Below, piece after piece: positions 25,589 through 34,561 of a stretch of 64,000 nt of DNA. Each line of letters starts with the position of its first letter. Position 1 is the first letter of the stretch. Origin of the DNA: CAYXWM01 sp964468805 (GTDB taxonomy: Bacteria > Bacillota > Clostridia > Lachnospirales > WRBF01). The position numbers were made by a program, and so were the translations under genes. The notes beneath the pieces are model-generated. The model made no database searches and had not been told where the DNA came from. It saw only the letters and a list, made by a program, of their open reading frames with translations. Where the stretch lies: assembly GCA_964468805.1 (NCBI GenBank), contig CAYXWM010000004.1, positions 1 to 64,000 on the forward strand. The letters are read 5' to 3'.

Positions 25589-26833
25589 TCATTTAAAGAA
25601 GTTTATGGGATGAATAATATGCTCGTCCTTGGGGTTTACTTTTGTTATGTTTTTATCCAAGAGAAACAGCCCCTTTTTTATAGAATGATACCCGAAACGT
25701 TCCCTTAATTTATCCACCATATGCTCCATAATCTCCGCCTTGTCCCGTTTGTCCATATCCGTAAAAAGACTTAGCTGAACAAAGGCATCTTTGTCCACCG
25801 GGTTTGTACCTCGAACTCCAATGCTCCTTATGGGATGATACATTTTGTATTTGGTCAGGAAGATTTCCATTGCCTTTTCGGCAATTTCCGAAGAAATAAA
25901 GGTTGGCATTTTTAACCCGGCTTGGCGTTCACAGGACATAAGGTTCTTGTCACGGACGTAAATTTGAACGGTGGTGCATTTTAGCCCGTGTTTTCTGAGC
26001 CTTGCCGCTACGCTTTCGGAGAGCATATAAATAACGATTTTTACGTCATCCGGGGTAAGCAGGTCACGAGGCGTTGTTATGGAGTTTCCTATGCTTTTTA
26101 TAAAGGACTCCGGATTGCTTGAGGACACGGGAGAATTGTCTATACCGTTGGCAAAACGGTGCAACACCAACCCCCATTTTCCAAGACAACCGTAAAGATA
26201 TTTATAATGGCAGTTTGCTAAGTCTCCTATGGTGTTTATGTTTAGACTGCGTAATTTTTTGGTGGTGGAACGCCCCACATAGAGTAATTCGGATGCAGGT
26301 AATGTCCAGACCAGATTTTTAAAGTTTTCCTTGGTTATAACCGTGGTTGCGTCCGGCTTTTTCATGTCACTGCCCAGTTTAGCAAAAACTTTATTGAAAC
26401 TTACCCCAACCGAGGCGGTTATTCCTACTTCTTTAAGAATTCTGTGGCGTATTTCGTTGGCTATGGTAGGGCCGCTTCCGAAAAGCCCCACGCTACCGCT
26501 TACGTCCAACCAACATTCGTCTATACCAAAGGATTCCACTTGGTCTGTATATTCTTCGTAAATACTCTTGACTGTTTTGGAAAACTGTAAATACAGTGAA
26601 AAATTAGCCGGTAGGCATATTAATCCCGGGCATTTCTGTTTTGCCTGCCAAATAGGCTCGCCTGTTTTTACCCCCGTCTTTTTTGCAGGTTGGTTTTTTG
26701 CCAAAATAATTCCGTGCCTTGCATTGGGGTCACCGCAAACAGCCACAGGCTTCATTCTTAAATCGGGTCTAAACAAACATTCCACCGAGGCATAAAAATT
26801 ATTTAAGTCGGAATGTAATATAACCCTATCCAC
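25589..26833 (-). CDS. dinB: Y-family DNA polymerase (DinB/Pol IV-like)
   Basis: The 414-residue lesion-bypass polymerase starts at GTG 26833 behind GGAGG. It has the N-terminal catalytic HSDLNNFYASVE, the second metal site SFGIDECWLDVSGS, the helix-hairpin-helix region (WTLPASELLYVGRSTTKKL) and a little-finger domain. Near the C-terminus QLSLF (about residue 354) is a beta-clamp-binding motif. A LexA box lies in its promoter, so induction by the SOS response is expected. Whether it equals DinB or the UmuC-like Gram-positive paralog cannot be fixed here. Confidence 0.9.
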   Translation of the reverse strand: MDRVILHSDLNNFYASVECLFRPDLRMKPVAVCGDPNARHGIILAKNQPAKKTGVKTGEPIWQAKQKCPGLICLPANFSLYLQFSKTVKSIYEEYTDQVESFGIDECWLDVSGSVGLFGSGPTIANEIRHRILKEVGITASVGVSFNKVFAKLGSDMKKPDATTVITKENFKNLVWTLPASELLYVGRSTTKKLRSLNINTIGDLANCHYKYLYGCLGKWGLVLHRFANGIDNSPVSSSNPESFIKSIGNSITTPRDLLTPDDVKIVIYMLSESVAARLRKHGLKCTTVQIYVRDKNLMSCERQAGLKMPTFISSEIAEKAMEIFLTKYKMYHPIRSIGVRGTNPVDKDAFVQLSLFTDMDKRDKAEIMEHMVDKLRERFGYHSIKKGLFLLDKNITKVNPKDEHIIHPINFFK

Positions 26834-26848
26834 CGATTCACCTCCGAT

Positions 26849-26862
26849 AAAACATATGTTCG
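26849..26862. promoter_or_regulatory. LexA (SOS) box
   Basis: On the minus strand the site reads CGAACATATGTTTT, matching the Gram-positive LexA consensus CGAACnnnnGTTCG with two changes in the right half. It lies 16 bp before the polymerase start. Confidence 0.75.
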
Positions 26863-26980
26863 ATTATTATTATATTACTTTCGGAGGAAAATACAACAGA
26901 AATATTCCGGCAGTTTTTGATAGGGTTTGACAAATCTTGAAGCAAATTAGAGTTAGACCATTTATTGGCAATGTATAGAT

Positions 26981-27083
26981 ATACTGACTCCATTTTAAAA
27001 CACAGGACAAAAATAATTGATTTTTTCCAACGGTTTAAGGAAAAACGATTATTTTTGTCCTTCAAATTATTTGGAATTGGTTA
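26981..27083 (-). repeat. Repeat family A, copy 2 (inverted)
   Basis: The + strand begins ATACTGACTCCATTTTAAAA and contains CACAGGACAAAAATAATTGA, the reverse complement of the other copies. The right end (TTTGGAATTGGTTATTA) is degenerate. Confidence 0.8.
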
Positions 27084-27086
27084 TTA

Positions 27087-27112
27087 ATACCCCGCCTCTA
27101 TGCGGCGGGGTA
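27087..27112 (-). terminator. GC-rich hairpin after the two-component operon
   Basis: ATACCCCGCC pairs with GGCGGGGTAT (10 bp). It lies 11 bp beyond the histidine kinase stop. No clean T-run follows, so termination strength is uncertain. Confidence 0.6.
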
Positions 27113-27122
27113 TTCGGGTAAT

Positions 27123-28625
27123 CTATTCTTCACATCTGCTTAATACAAACCAAAATACACTGCCTTGTCCCGGTCGGGAAGCAACACCGTAAAGCCCGTT
27201 ATGGTTTTGTATAATCTGTTTTACTATGGATAGCCCCAAACCGCTGCCGGTAATGGCTCGTTTGTGGGTTTTATCTACCTTATAATATCTGTCCCAAATA
27301 TAGGGCAGGCTTTCTTCGGCTATGCCTTCGCCGCTGTCTATGACCTCAATCCGAACGCTGTTTTCATAATCTGTTTGCCTTACGGTTACGGTTTTGTCCT
27401 CTCCGGAATAATTAATCCCGTTGATTAAAAGATTATAAAAAGCTTGGGATATTTTGCTCTCATCGGCGTAAACATAGGTTTCTCGTTGGTATTCAAAGTT
27501 AATGGTGAAGTTTTCGTTCTTTAGCAGACCTCTGAGCCTTTCCACGGCCTCACGGATACTTTGGGTAAGATTATACTTTCGCATATCCGGCTGTTGTATT
27601 CCGGATTCCAGCTTGGATATATCCAAAACATCGTTAACCAGATTGGTAAGCCGTCTTGATTCGTCTACTATAATTTGTGCGTTTTCCGCATTGTTTTCTT
27701 CAGGCAAATCACGCATAATTTCCGCATAGCCGGAAATTAGAGTAAGTGGCGTTCGCAAGTCGTGGGATATGTTTGCTATCAATTCACGCCTCAATTTTTC
27801 TACCTTAGATAATTCCTTTGCGGCGAAATTTAAGGTATCCGCAAGCTCGGTGATTTCTTTGTAACCCTTATCGTAGAATTGGATATCGAAATCCCCGGTA
27901 GCCAGTTTTTTTGCACTTTGATTAATATTAACTATGGGCTTGGATACGTTTCTGGCTATTATAAACGCCAATATTACAGAAAAAACAAGCATAATCACGG
28001 TTATATAATACAACTGTACCCTTAGGGTATTTACCGTGGAATTAACCGGGGTGATTACGGAATTAAGCATAACAGCCACGGTTTCTTTGTTTTCTGTGGT
28101 AAATACCTTTACGTAAACTATACTTTCCGGCACAGTAAAGCCGGGCAGTATTCTTATATCGCTGATAATTATGTCCTTATCGGTGCTTTCCGAAGGCTGA
28201 ATCTGAAATTTTGTAATGCCGTTGCGGTCGAAAAATTGCAGGAGTTCGCCGCCTTTTTCTATGGTATTAATCAGCAGCATAGCCTTTTCATAGGTGGTGA
28301 GTTTGTGTATCAAGCAATCACGCAAAACGTCCGAGGAATAGACCTCTTTGCCGTTTTTTGTGAGTATTTCGACGCAAACGTCGTTTCCTTCGGATATTCC
28401 GGTGACTATATTGGGTAAATCTTTATTATTTAAATTTTTTAAAATAGTAGAGGCGGCGGACTTTATGTCGTTGATTTTAATATGCTTATAGAAGCTTTCC
28501 AAAAACACCGTTTGGAACAACCACAGTATTAACAACAACAGCCCGCAAAAGCCCAATAAAAAGCTGAATATTTTCCATTTTACGCCGGTATTGCGTCTGC
28601 TCTTAACCTTCAAATCTGTAACCAA
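27123..28625 (-). CDS. Sensor histidine kinase
   Basis: The 500-residue membrane kinase has TM1 (about 20-43), an extracytoplasmic sensor (about 45-195), TM2 (about 200-222) and HAMP. The H-box is ISHDLRTPLTLISGY (His near 285), with N, G1 (IEVIDSGEGI), F and G2 (TGSGLGLSIV) boxes in the HATPase domain. The start (TTG 28625) overlaps the response regulator by 23 bp, so they form a cognate pair. The signal is unknown; no target operon is adjacent. Confidence 0.92.
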   Translation of the reverse strand: MVTDLKVKSRRNTGVKWKIFSFLLGFCGLLLLILWLFQTVFLESFYKHIKINDIKSAASTILKNLNNKDLPNIVTGISEGNDVCVEILTKNGKEVYSSDVLRDCLIHKLTTYEKAMLLINTIEKGGELLQFFDRNGITKFQIQPSESTDKDIIISDIRILPGFTVPESIVYVKVFTTENKETVAVMLNSVITPVNSTVNTLRVQLYYITVIMLVFSVILAFIIARNVSKPIVNINQSAKKLATGDFDIQFYDKGYKEITELADTLNFAAKELSKVEKLRRELIANISHDLRTPLTLISGYAEIMRDLPEENNAENAQIIVDESRRLTNLVNDVLDISKLESGIQQPDMRKYNLTQSIREAVERLRGLLKNENFTINFEYQRETYVYADESKISQAFYNLLINGINYSGEDKTVTVRQTDYENSVRIEVIDSGEGIAEESLPYIWDRYYKVDKTHKRAITGSGLGLSIVKQIIQNHNGLYGVASRPGQGSVFWFVLSRCEE

Positions 28626-29274
28626 CTCCGCGCAGAGTTTTTATAAATTCCGAATATTTGCCCAATGCCTTGCGAATCAGTTTAATATGGGTATCCAGGG
28701 TGCGGTCGTCACCGAAAAAATCATAACCCCAAACTTCCGTAATTAGCTTCTCCCGAGACAGGGCAACGTTTTTGTTTTTAACCATAAAAAACAGCAAATC
28801 GTATTCCTTGGGTGTCATGTTTATATCCACCCCGTCTACCGAGATTTTTCTTGCGGTAAAATCCACGGCAAGACCTTCTTTTACGTATTTGTCATGATTT
28901 ACAGCATTGCCTTTTTTGGCACGTTTCATAATTGCCTCTATACGCATCATCAGTTCCTTGGGAGAAAAGGGTTTGACAACATAATCATCCACGCCGGATT
29001 CAAAGCCGTGGATTTTGTCGTATTCTTCGCCTCTGGCTGAAAGCATAACCACGGGAATGTCATGGGTTTTGCGGATTTCTTTCACAGCGGAAAAGCCGTC
29101 CAGCTCCGGCATCATAACGTCCATAAGAATAATGTCATAATTGCCTTCTCTGCAGAGCTTAACTGCCTCCATGCCGTTTGCTGCTTCTGTTACCTTATGC
29201 CCTTCAAACTCAGCATATTTTTTTATTAGGGCACGTATTTTATCCTCGTCATCCACTATTAACATGGAATACAC
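28603..29274 (-). CDS. OmpR-family response regulator
   Basis: GTG 29274 is chosen (GAGGTGAT immediately upstream; family members start at M-LIVDDE); ATG 29265 is the alternative, and the longer frame reaching 29337 is unlikely. The 223-residue protein has a receiver domain with the acidic pocket (VDDED), phospho-Asp in DIILMDVMMPELDG and Lys in VVKPFS, and a C-terminal winged helix (YDLLFFMVKN, EVWGYDFFGDDRTLDTHI). It is translated together with the downstream kinase. Confidence 0.93.
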   Translation of the reverse strand: MYSMLIVDDEDKIRALIKKYAEFEGHKVTEAANGMEAVKLCREGNYDIILMDVMMPELDGFSAVKEIRKTHDIPVVMLSARGEEYDKIHGFESGVDDYVVKPFSPKELMMRIEAIMKRAKKGNAVNHDKYVKEGLAVDFTARKISVDGVDINMTPKEYDLLFFMVKNKNVALSREKLITEVWGYDFFGDDRTLDTHIKLIRKALGKYSEFIKTLRGVGYRFEG

Positions 29275-29502
29275 TGTATCACCTCGTTTCCGGTAAAAAC
29301 CTTGGAGTAAAAATTTCCGGAAAATGTTCTTCCCCAAACCTATTTAATATTTTGCGGGGATAAATAATATTTTAATAAGGTAAAGCGATAAAGCAAGATT
29401 TTGTTGCTTTTTTAACTTTTCCGGACTATAATTGTTTTATATATTTTTGAAAGGAGATTGTCTGCTTATTATACCGGAAAAATTAAAGCATATAAAGTAA
29501 AT

Positions 29503-29534
29503 AAGGATTAAACAAAATAAGGATTAAACAAAAT
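29503..29534 (+). repeat. Tandem 16-bp direct repeat before hisF
   Basis: AAGGATTAAACAAAAT occurs twice in direct succession, 28 bp upstream of the hisF start. It could affect a promoter or an operator, or be replication slippage. Confidence 0.7.
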
Positions 29535-29561
29535 ACGGTTTAAAAACGGACAATAGAAAAT

Positions 29562-30320
29562 ATGCATACAAAACGTATAATACCTTGTTTGGACGTAGAC
29601 AAGGGACGAGTGGTTAAGGGAGTTAATTTTGTAAACCTGCAAGATGCCGGGGACCCTGTGGAAACTGCCGAGTTTTACAACGAATCGGGAGCAGACGAAC
29701 TGGTGTTTTTGGATATAACCGCTTCTGCGGACGGCAGAGCAATAATGCTGGACGTAGTTGCAAAAACTGCTGATAGGGTTTTTATTCCTCTGACTGTAGG
29801 CGGCGGAATAAATTCTGTGGAGGATTTTCGCCGTATACTTTCCGCAGGAGCGGATAAGATTTCCGTAAACTCAGCGGCTTTAAAAGACCCCACTCTTATT
29901 ACCCAAGCGGCGGAACGCTTCGGCAGCCAATGCGTGGTGGTTGCCATAGACGCAAAATCAAGAGAGGGCGGCGGCTACGACGTTTATTTAAACGGCGGTA
30001 GGGTAAATACCGGTCGGGATGCCGTGGAATGGGCCATAGAAGCTGAAAAGTTGGGAGCCGGAGAAATATTGCTTACAAGCATGGACTGCGACGGCACCAA
30101 AGCAGGTTATCACATTGAATTAACCAAGACAATTTCCAAGGCTGTGTCCATACCGGTAATAGCCTCCGGCGGTGCCGGTACAAAGGATCATTTCAGCGAT
30201 GTGTTTACCCAAGGCTGTGCCGATGCGGCATTGGCGGCTTCTTTGTTTCATTTCAGAGAGCTGGATATTAAGGATTTAAAAGAATATTTACATGAACAGG
30301 GAATATCTGTTAGGAGATGA
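29562..30320 (+). CDS. hisF: Imidazole glycerol phosphate synthase subunit HisF
   Basis: The 252-residue TIM barrel catalyses cyclisation of PRFAR with ammonia from HisH to IGP and AICAR in histidine synthesis. Catalytic Asp11 sits in CLDVDKGRVVKG, and the second Asp in VVAIDAKSR. The PLTVGGGI phosphate-binding loop and ASGGAG are conserved. The gene is followed by hisIE with a gap of 4 bp if GTG 30325 is used. No hisH is present here. Confidence 0.96.
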   Translation: MHTKRIIPCLDVDKGRVVKGVNFVNLQDAGDPVETAEFYNESGADELVFLDITASADGRAIMLDVVAKTADRVFIPLTVGGGINSVEDFRRILSAGADKISVNSAALKDPTLITQAAERFGSQCVVVAIDAKSREGGGYDVYLNGGRVNTGRDAVEWAIEAEKLGAGEILLTSMDCDGTKAGYHIELTKTISKAVSIPVIASGGAGTKDHFSDVFTQGCADAALAASLFHFRELDIKDLKEYLHEQGISVRR

Positions 30321-30324
30321 TGAC

Positions 30325-30933
30325 GTGGAATTAAAATTCAACAAACACGGTCTTATACCGACCATAGTTCAGGACAGCACAAGCGGTAAGGTTTTAATGA
30401 TGGCTTACATGAATAAGGAGTCTTTGGACAAAACTTTGGAAACCGGGCAGACTTATTTTTGGAGCCGCAGCCGTAATGAATTATGGCATAAGGGCAAGAC
30501 TTCGGGACATTTCCAAAATGTGGTTGATATACAGTATGATTGTGATGAAGATTGCCTTTTGATTTTGGTTGAACAAATAGGCATGGCCTGCCATACCGGT
30601 ACGGAAAGCTGTTTCTTCCGCAGCATGAAAGGCGAAACACCCATGTCCCCCAAAGGCTCCGTGCTGGATGAAATTATTAAGGTAGTAAGGGAACGCAAGC
30701 AAAAACCCATTGAAGGTTCTTACACCAACTACCTTTTTGATAAGGGCATAGATAAAATGCTTAAAAAGGTAGGCGAGGAAGCCGCCGAGGTTATAATAGC
30801 CTCCAAAAACGAAGAAAAAGAATTTATAGCCGAAGAAATAGGCGATCTGCTCTATCATTTAAGCGTGGTTTTGGTTGAAAGAGATATGGATTGGTCGGAA
30901 GTATTTACCGTGTTGGGTAAACGCCGTAAGTAA
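30325..30933 (+). CDS. hisIE: Bifunctional phosphoribosyl-AMP cyclohydrolase / phosphoribosyl-ATP pyrophosphatase HisIE
   Basis: GTG 30325 is preferred over ATG 30292 because GGAG at 30313-30316 is well placed and the family starts at LKFxxxGLIPTIVQD. HisI motifs are TYFWSRSRNELWHKGKTSGH and the Cys-containing metal sites in YDCDEDCLLILV and ACHTGTESCF. The C-terminal HisE region carries EVGEEAAEVIIASKN-like helices. It performs steps 2 and 3 of histidine synthesis. The gene is the last of a two-gene operon; the rest of the pathway must be elsewhere. Confidence 0.95.
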   Translation: MELKFNKHGLIPTIVQDSTSGKVLMMAYMNKESLDKTLETGQTYFWSRSRNELWHKGKTSGHFQNVVDIQYDCDEDCLLILVEQIGMACHTGTESCFFRSMKGETPMSPKGSVLDEIIKVVRERKQKPIEGSYTNYLFDKGIDKMLKKVGEEAAEVIIASKNEEKEFIAEEIGDLLYHLSVVLVERDMDWSEVFTVLGKRRK

Positions 30934-31099
30934 TTTAAAAAATTTCGACATTTGGAATAGAACAGGCAATTTATTTTCAAGCCCTCATAGAATAGATTAT
31001 ATTAATCCGGCATTTTGACAGAGTGTAGATTTACGGCGGAAGCGTCGTTACGTCTAATCACAGCCGGACTATATCAATCTGTTCCGGAGGTGTTTGTCA

Positions 31100-31261
31100 A
31101 TGAATAACCCAAACCATTACGAACATCACCATCAACATTCCAATGACAATACTATGATGTTGTTAATGATGATGATGATAATGAACCCAATGATGTTCGG
31201 CGGAGATAATTCCATGATGTTTCTGCTGTTACTTATGATGATGATGAACGAAGGAAGATAA
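31100..31261 (+). CDS. Met/His-rich 53-residue miniprotein
   Basis: GGAGGTG (31087-31093) is correctly spaced before ATG 31100, and a strong terminator follows the stop by about 20 bp, so this is probably a real gene although too short for routine calling. The translation starts with an Asn/His-rich head (HYEHHHQH, residues 6-13). Two hydrophobic runs dominated by Met and Leu follow (about 19-33 and 38-49). Sixteen of 53 residues are Met. Family unrecognised. The pattern suggests a membrane peptide or copper/silver-binding peptide; both are inference. Confidence 0.7.
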   Translation: MNNPNHYEHHHQHSNDNTMMLLMMMMIMNPMMFGGDNSMMFLLLLMMMMNEGR

Positions 31262-31280
31262 TCCGGAGTACATAAAGCAA

Positions 31281-31310
31281 AGCCCCTGTGCAGACACAGG
31301 GGTTTTTTGT
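31281..31310 (+). terminator. Rho-independent terminator
   Basis: CCCCTGTG pairs with CACAGGGG, followed by TTTTTT. It belongs to the Met-rich miniprotein gene. Confidence 0.9.
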
Positions 31311-31412
31311 ATTAAACCGTTTTTTTAAAAGAACGGATTTTACAGTAATTCTACAAAATAGACGAATATAAATTCGTCTATATAATTTTAATGTAGATTT
31401 ACTTAACAGTTT

Positions 31413-31511
31413 TAATACCATATAAGTTGAGATACAGAAATAATTGTTTTTTCTTGAACCGTTGAAAAAAATCTACTATTTTTGTCCTCTGTTTAAAATG
31501 GAATCAGTGTA
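31413..31511 (+). repeat. Repeat family A, copy 3
   Basis: Starts TTAATACCATATAAGTTGAG and ends AAAATGGAATCAGTGTACT. The left part is diverged. Its right end supplies the stop codon and last residues of the minus-strand aminotransferase gene. Confidence 0.82.
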
Positions 31512-32583
31512 CTTTATTTAATATGGACTGTAACTTTTCAATCAGCAGTTCGTTATCTTTTTCCGTACCTATGCATATTCTGAAAAAGCTGTTGTCCAGA
31601 AACGGGAAACTGTCGGCGTTTCTTATGAGTATGCCTTCTTTTATGAGCAGGTCAAAGAGGATTTGGGCGTTTAGAGTTGGGTTAAGAATTTTTATCAGAA
31701 TAAAGTTGGAATAGGATTCGTAATATTTAACTGAGCTTATTTTCTCCAAGGCGGAGCATATTTTTTCCCGTTGTTGGGCGATGAAGGTTTTGGTTTTGTT
31801 TATAAATTGTGTATCTTTAAACATAGACTCTCCGGCAAGAGTGCTTAGGGTGCTTACCGACCAGGGATCCTTTACTTTTTCGGCTGTTTCCAATACTTTT
31901 TCGTCGGAACAAAGCCCGTAACCCAATCTCAGGCCGGGCACGCCGAAAAATTTTGAAGTGCCTCGGATTATGAATAAATTCTTATGCTTTTCAATTAAAG
32001 GACAGGCTGAAACATCCTCCGAAAATTCCGCATAGGTTTCGTCTATCATAACAAAAATGTTGTTTTCCTTACAGCGGTTGATGATGGTTTCCAGGTCTTC
32101 TAAAGGAATTGCGGTGCCGGTAGGGTTGTTGGGGTTGCAGATAACCAGCAGATTAATTTCCTCTGATAGGATAGGCAATAAGTTATTTAAATTAAGCCGG
32201 AAATTATCCTCCTCGAGCAAGGGAAACAATACAAAAGTACCACCGTTGTTACTGACCGCCCGCTCGTATTCCGAGTATGCCGGTGAAATAATCAGTGCCT
32301 TTTTTCCGCTGTATAAATTCATAACCAAGGAAATCAGCTCTGTTGAGCCGTTACCTACAATAATATTGTCCGCAGATACCCCGGTATAATTTCCTATGGC
32401 TTGTCGCAGTTTTAAGTATTTGGCATCCGGGTAACGGGTTATGGCGGTTACGTTGTCTATTATGGAATTTATAATACGCTCCGGCGGAGCCAGAGGGTTG
32501 ATATTTCCGCTGAAATCTTTTATTTCGCTTGTCTTGATGCCGTATAGTCTTTCGGCTTCGTCTAAATTTCCTCCGTGTTGCAT
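31504..32583 (-). CDS. Pyridoxal-phosphate aminotransferase, CobD/HisC-like
   Basis: The 359-residue fold-type-I PLP enzyme begins MQHGGNLDEAERLYGI and FSGNINPL, the N-terminal signature of threonine-phosphate decarboxylase CobD, with SKFFGVPGLRLGYG (Schiff-base Lys) and CNPNNPTG. CobD makes aminopropanol phosphate for cobalamin. HisC is its close relative. No cobalamin genes are nearby, and hisF-hisIE lies 600 bp away, so HisC-like function is possible. The last residues and TGA are formed by family A repeat copy 3. Confidence 0.85.
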   Translation of the reverse strand: MQHGGNLDEAERLYGIKTSEIKDFSGNINPLAPPERIINSIIDNVTAITRYPDAKYLKLRQAIGNYTGVSADNIIVGNGSTELISLVMNLYSGKKALIISPAYSEYERAVSNNGGTFVLFPLLEEDNFRLNLNNLLPILSEEINLLVICNPNNPTGTAIPLEDLETIINRCKENNIFVMIDETYAEFSEDVSACPLIEKHKNLFIIRGTSKFFGVPGLRLGYGLCSDEKVLETAEKVKDPWSVSTLSTLAGESMFKDTQFINKTKTFIAQQREKICSALEKISSVKYYESYSNFILIKILNPTLNAQILFDLLIKEGILIRNADSFPFLDNSFFRICIGTEKDNELLIEKLQSILNKVH

Positions 32584-32757
32584 GGAAAACGTCCCTTCGA
32601 GTTTTTATCAATGATATTCAATATAAATCAAAAAAGCAAGACCTTGGGGAAAACTTTTTCTGATTAAACAGTTTGAGGTAAATTAAAATTAATATAACCT
32701 CTTGTTAAGGAAATTGTTTTGTACATTAAGTATTTTCCGGCGGGATTTCTACGGATA

Positions 32758-32800
32758 AATTTTATGCCAATACACGTAAAAACGTTTATTGGCATAAAAT
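32758..32800 (-). terminator. Long symmetric hairpin after the permease gene
   Basis: ATTTTATGCCAAT pairs with ATTGGCATAAAAT (13 bp). It lies 130 bp beyond the permease stop on the minus strand and probably ends the ATPase-CARDB-permease transcript. Confidence 0.6.
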
Positions 32801-32813
32801 CGAGGATGGTTTT

Positions 32814-32847
32814 ACTTAATTGTATAAGGAATAGCAATTAAGTATAT
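32814..32847. repeat. Repeat family C, minimal hairpin copy
   Basis: ACTTAATTG (32814-32822) pairs perfectly with CAATTAAGT (32835-32843) around the loop TATAAGGAATAG, which is the core motif of this family. Confidence 0.75.
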
Positions 32848-32932
32848 ATGGACAGACAATACCGAAGCCGGTATTGGTTACAAATATATTATATACAAGA
32901 TTATGTTAAATATTTATGTTTTTAACAGTTTT

Positions 32933-34315
32933 TTATTCTGCACGCATAGCCGTAAGACTGCTCAATTTCATGGCTCGCCTTGCCGGCAGGTATCCGGATA
33001 CCAGTCCCATAACCGTAGCCAGAATTATGGCTATAATGCAAAGTTCCGGGGTAATAAGGGATACGGTGGTTTGCATGGAAAATTCGGAAATGCTTGAAAA
33101 CAGCTGTATTCCCGAGGTGTTCATTACATATGACACGCCCAAACTGCACAAGACTCCTATGGCACCGCCCAAAAAGCCAATCATAGCGGCTTCCAAAAGA
33201 AACAGCCATTGAATATCCCGGAGAGAGGCACCGATTACCTTCATAATGCCTATTTCTCTGGTACGTTCATATATAGCCGTAATCATGGTATTGGCTATAC
33301 CCAGTACCGCAACAACCAAGGATACGCCGCCAATAAAGGACAGGAGTACTTGGAGACTGTTTGAGATATTTTCCATGGAATCCAAGCTTTGAGAGGGTAT
33401 TTCCGTAAAGAAGCCCATAGCTCTGATTTTTTCGTTAACCTCTTTAACGGTTTTAAGGTCATAACATTTAACATAGGCACGGACATAGCCTCTGTCGGTT
33501 TTGGGTTTGGAGCCGCCGTTCCAACCCCATTCCTGTTGTTGTTCTTGTTGCCATTTTTCCTGTTCGGCAACAAGGGCTTTAAGTTGGTTAAGGCTCATAA
33601 AAATTTGATAATCTATGGAAGAGCCTTTTTCCTCCAAAACGCCTACGCCTTTAACGGACATGGTCTTAATGGGTTTATCGCCTTCTTGGGCAATGTAATA
33701 GCCCAGAGCTTGATCCAAGAAACGCCAGTCGTAGGACATTTTTATTTTGGATTCCAAGGGTTTGATTTTAGGCGGTTTGGATTCGTCCTGCATACCGCCC
33801 CAGGAGAAACCGCCGCCGCTGCGGCTTATTTCTTGAAAATTATAAGCCGCCTTTGCCCCAAAGAGGATATTAAGCTTATCGTTTTCCAGCAACAAGCGAC
33901 CTTCTGACGGCATATAACCCATTGCTTCAAAGGCTTCCGGGTCCATAGCGGATACGTTCATATAAGGAGCAAGATATTTTCCCGATGCAAAGGTAATTTG
34001 CATTTCCACTATGGGAGTGGCGACCTGAACCCCGGGAATTTTTCTGAATGCGGAAATGGCGTTGTTGTCTAGGCTGGGTACTTTATTTTGACCTTGGGGT
34101 CTGCCGTAGTAGTTGTTGTTATGAACGGTAATAAGGGTTATATCGCCCAATTTACCCAGCTCGTCCTCAAAGGTTTTGTTCATGGCAAGACCGAGAGAAA
34201 CCAACACCACTATAGACAGGGTTCCTATAACAACACCCAATATGGTTAAGATTGTACGAGTTATTCGTTTAAATAAATTGCGTACAACCATAGTGATTAT
34301 GTCTATAACGCTCAT
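32933..34315 (-). CDS. MacB-like ABC permease
   Basis: The 460-residue protein has the MacB/FtsX plan: TM1 (about 17-40), a large extracytoplasmic MacB-PCD-type domain (about 45-330; VPSLDNNAISAFRKIPGV), then three helices (about 335-450; GGVSLVVAVLGIANTMITAI with the coupling ERTREIGIMKVIGA). It is encoded third after an ABC ATPase and a CARDB protein, suggesting one exporter. The extracytoplasmic loop carries long Gln/Glu/Trp runs (EKWQQEQQQEWGWNGG). Substrate unknown. Confidence 0.9.
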   Translation of the reverse strand: MSVIDIITMVVRNLFKRITRTILTILGVVIGTLSIVVLVSLGLAMNKTFEDELGKLGDITLITVHNNNYYGRPQGQNKVPSLDNNAISAFRKIPGVQVATPIVEMQITFASGKYLAPYMNVSAMDPEAFEAMGYMPSEGRLLLENDKLNILFGAKAAYNFQEISRSGGGFSWGGMQDESKPPKIKPLESKIKMSYDWRFLDQALGYYIAQEGDKPIKTMSVKGVGVLEEKGSSIDYQIFMSLNQLKALVAEQEKWQQEQQQEWGWNGGSKPKTDRGYVRAYVKCYDLKTVKEVNEKIRAMGFFTEIPSQSLDSMENISNSLQVLLSFIGGVSLVVAVLGIANTMITAIYERTREIGIMKVIGASLRDIQWLFLLEAAMIGFLGGAIGVLCSLGVSYVMNTSGIQLFSSISEFSMQTTVSLITPELCIIAIILATVMGLVSGYLPARRAMKLSSLTAMRAE

Positions 34316-34561
34316 GGCATATCAACCTTTTCTTTCTCAAAGGTAAAACACAGATACAGCAATTATACTTTACACCGGAAATGCATTTAATGAAATTGCA
34401 ATAGAAGCATTTCACTTAAAACAACGAACTGAAATAAATTATAAGTACTTTAAAAGAAAAACCTTGAGGATAACTTTATCCGGAGTAAAAGCTTTAGGCA
34501 ACAGATAAACAGGTTTATCCGGTTACCTTGCCTTAACTCCTTTGAAAAACTTAAAGTTTTA

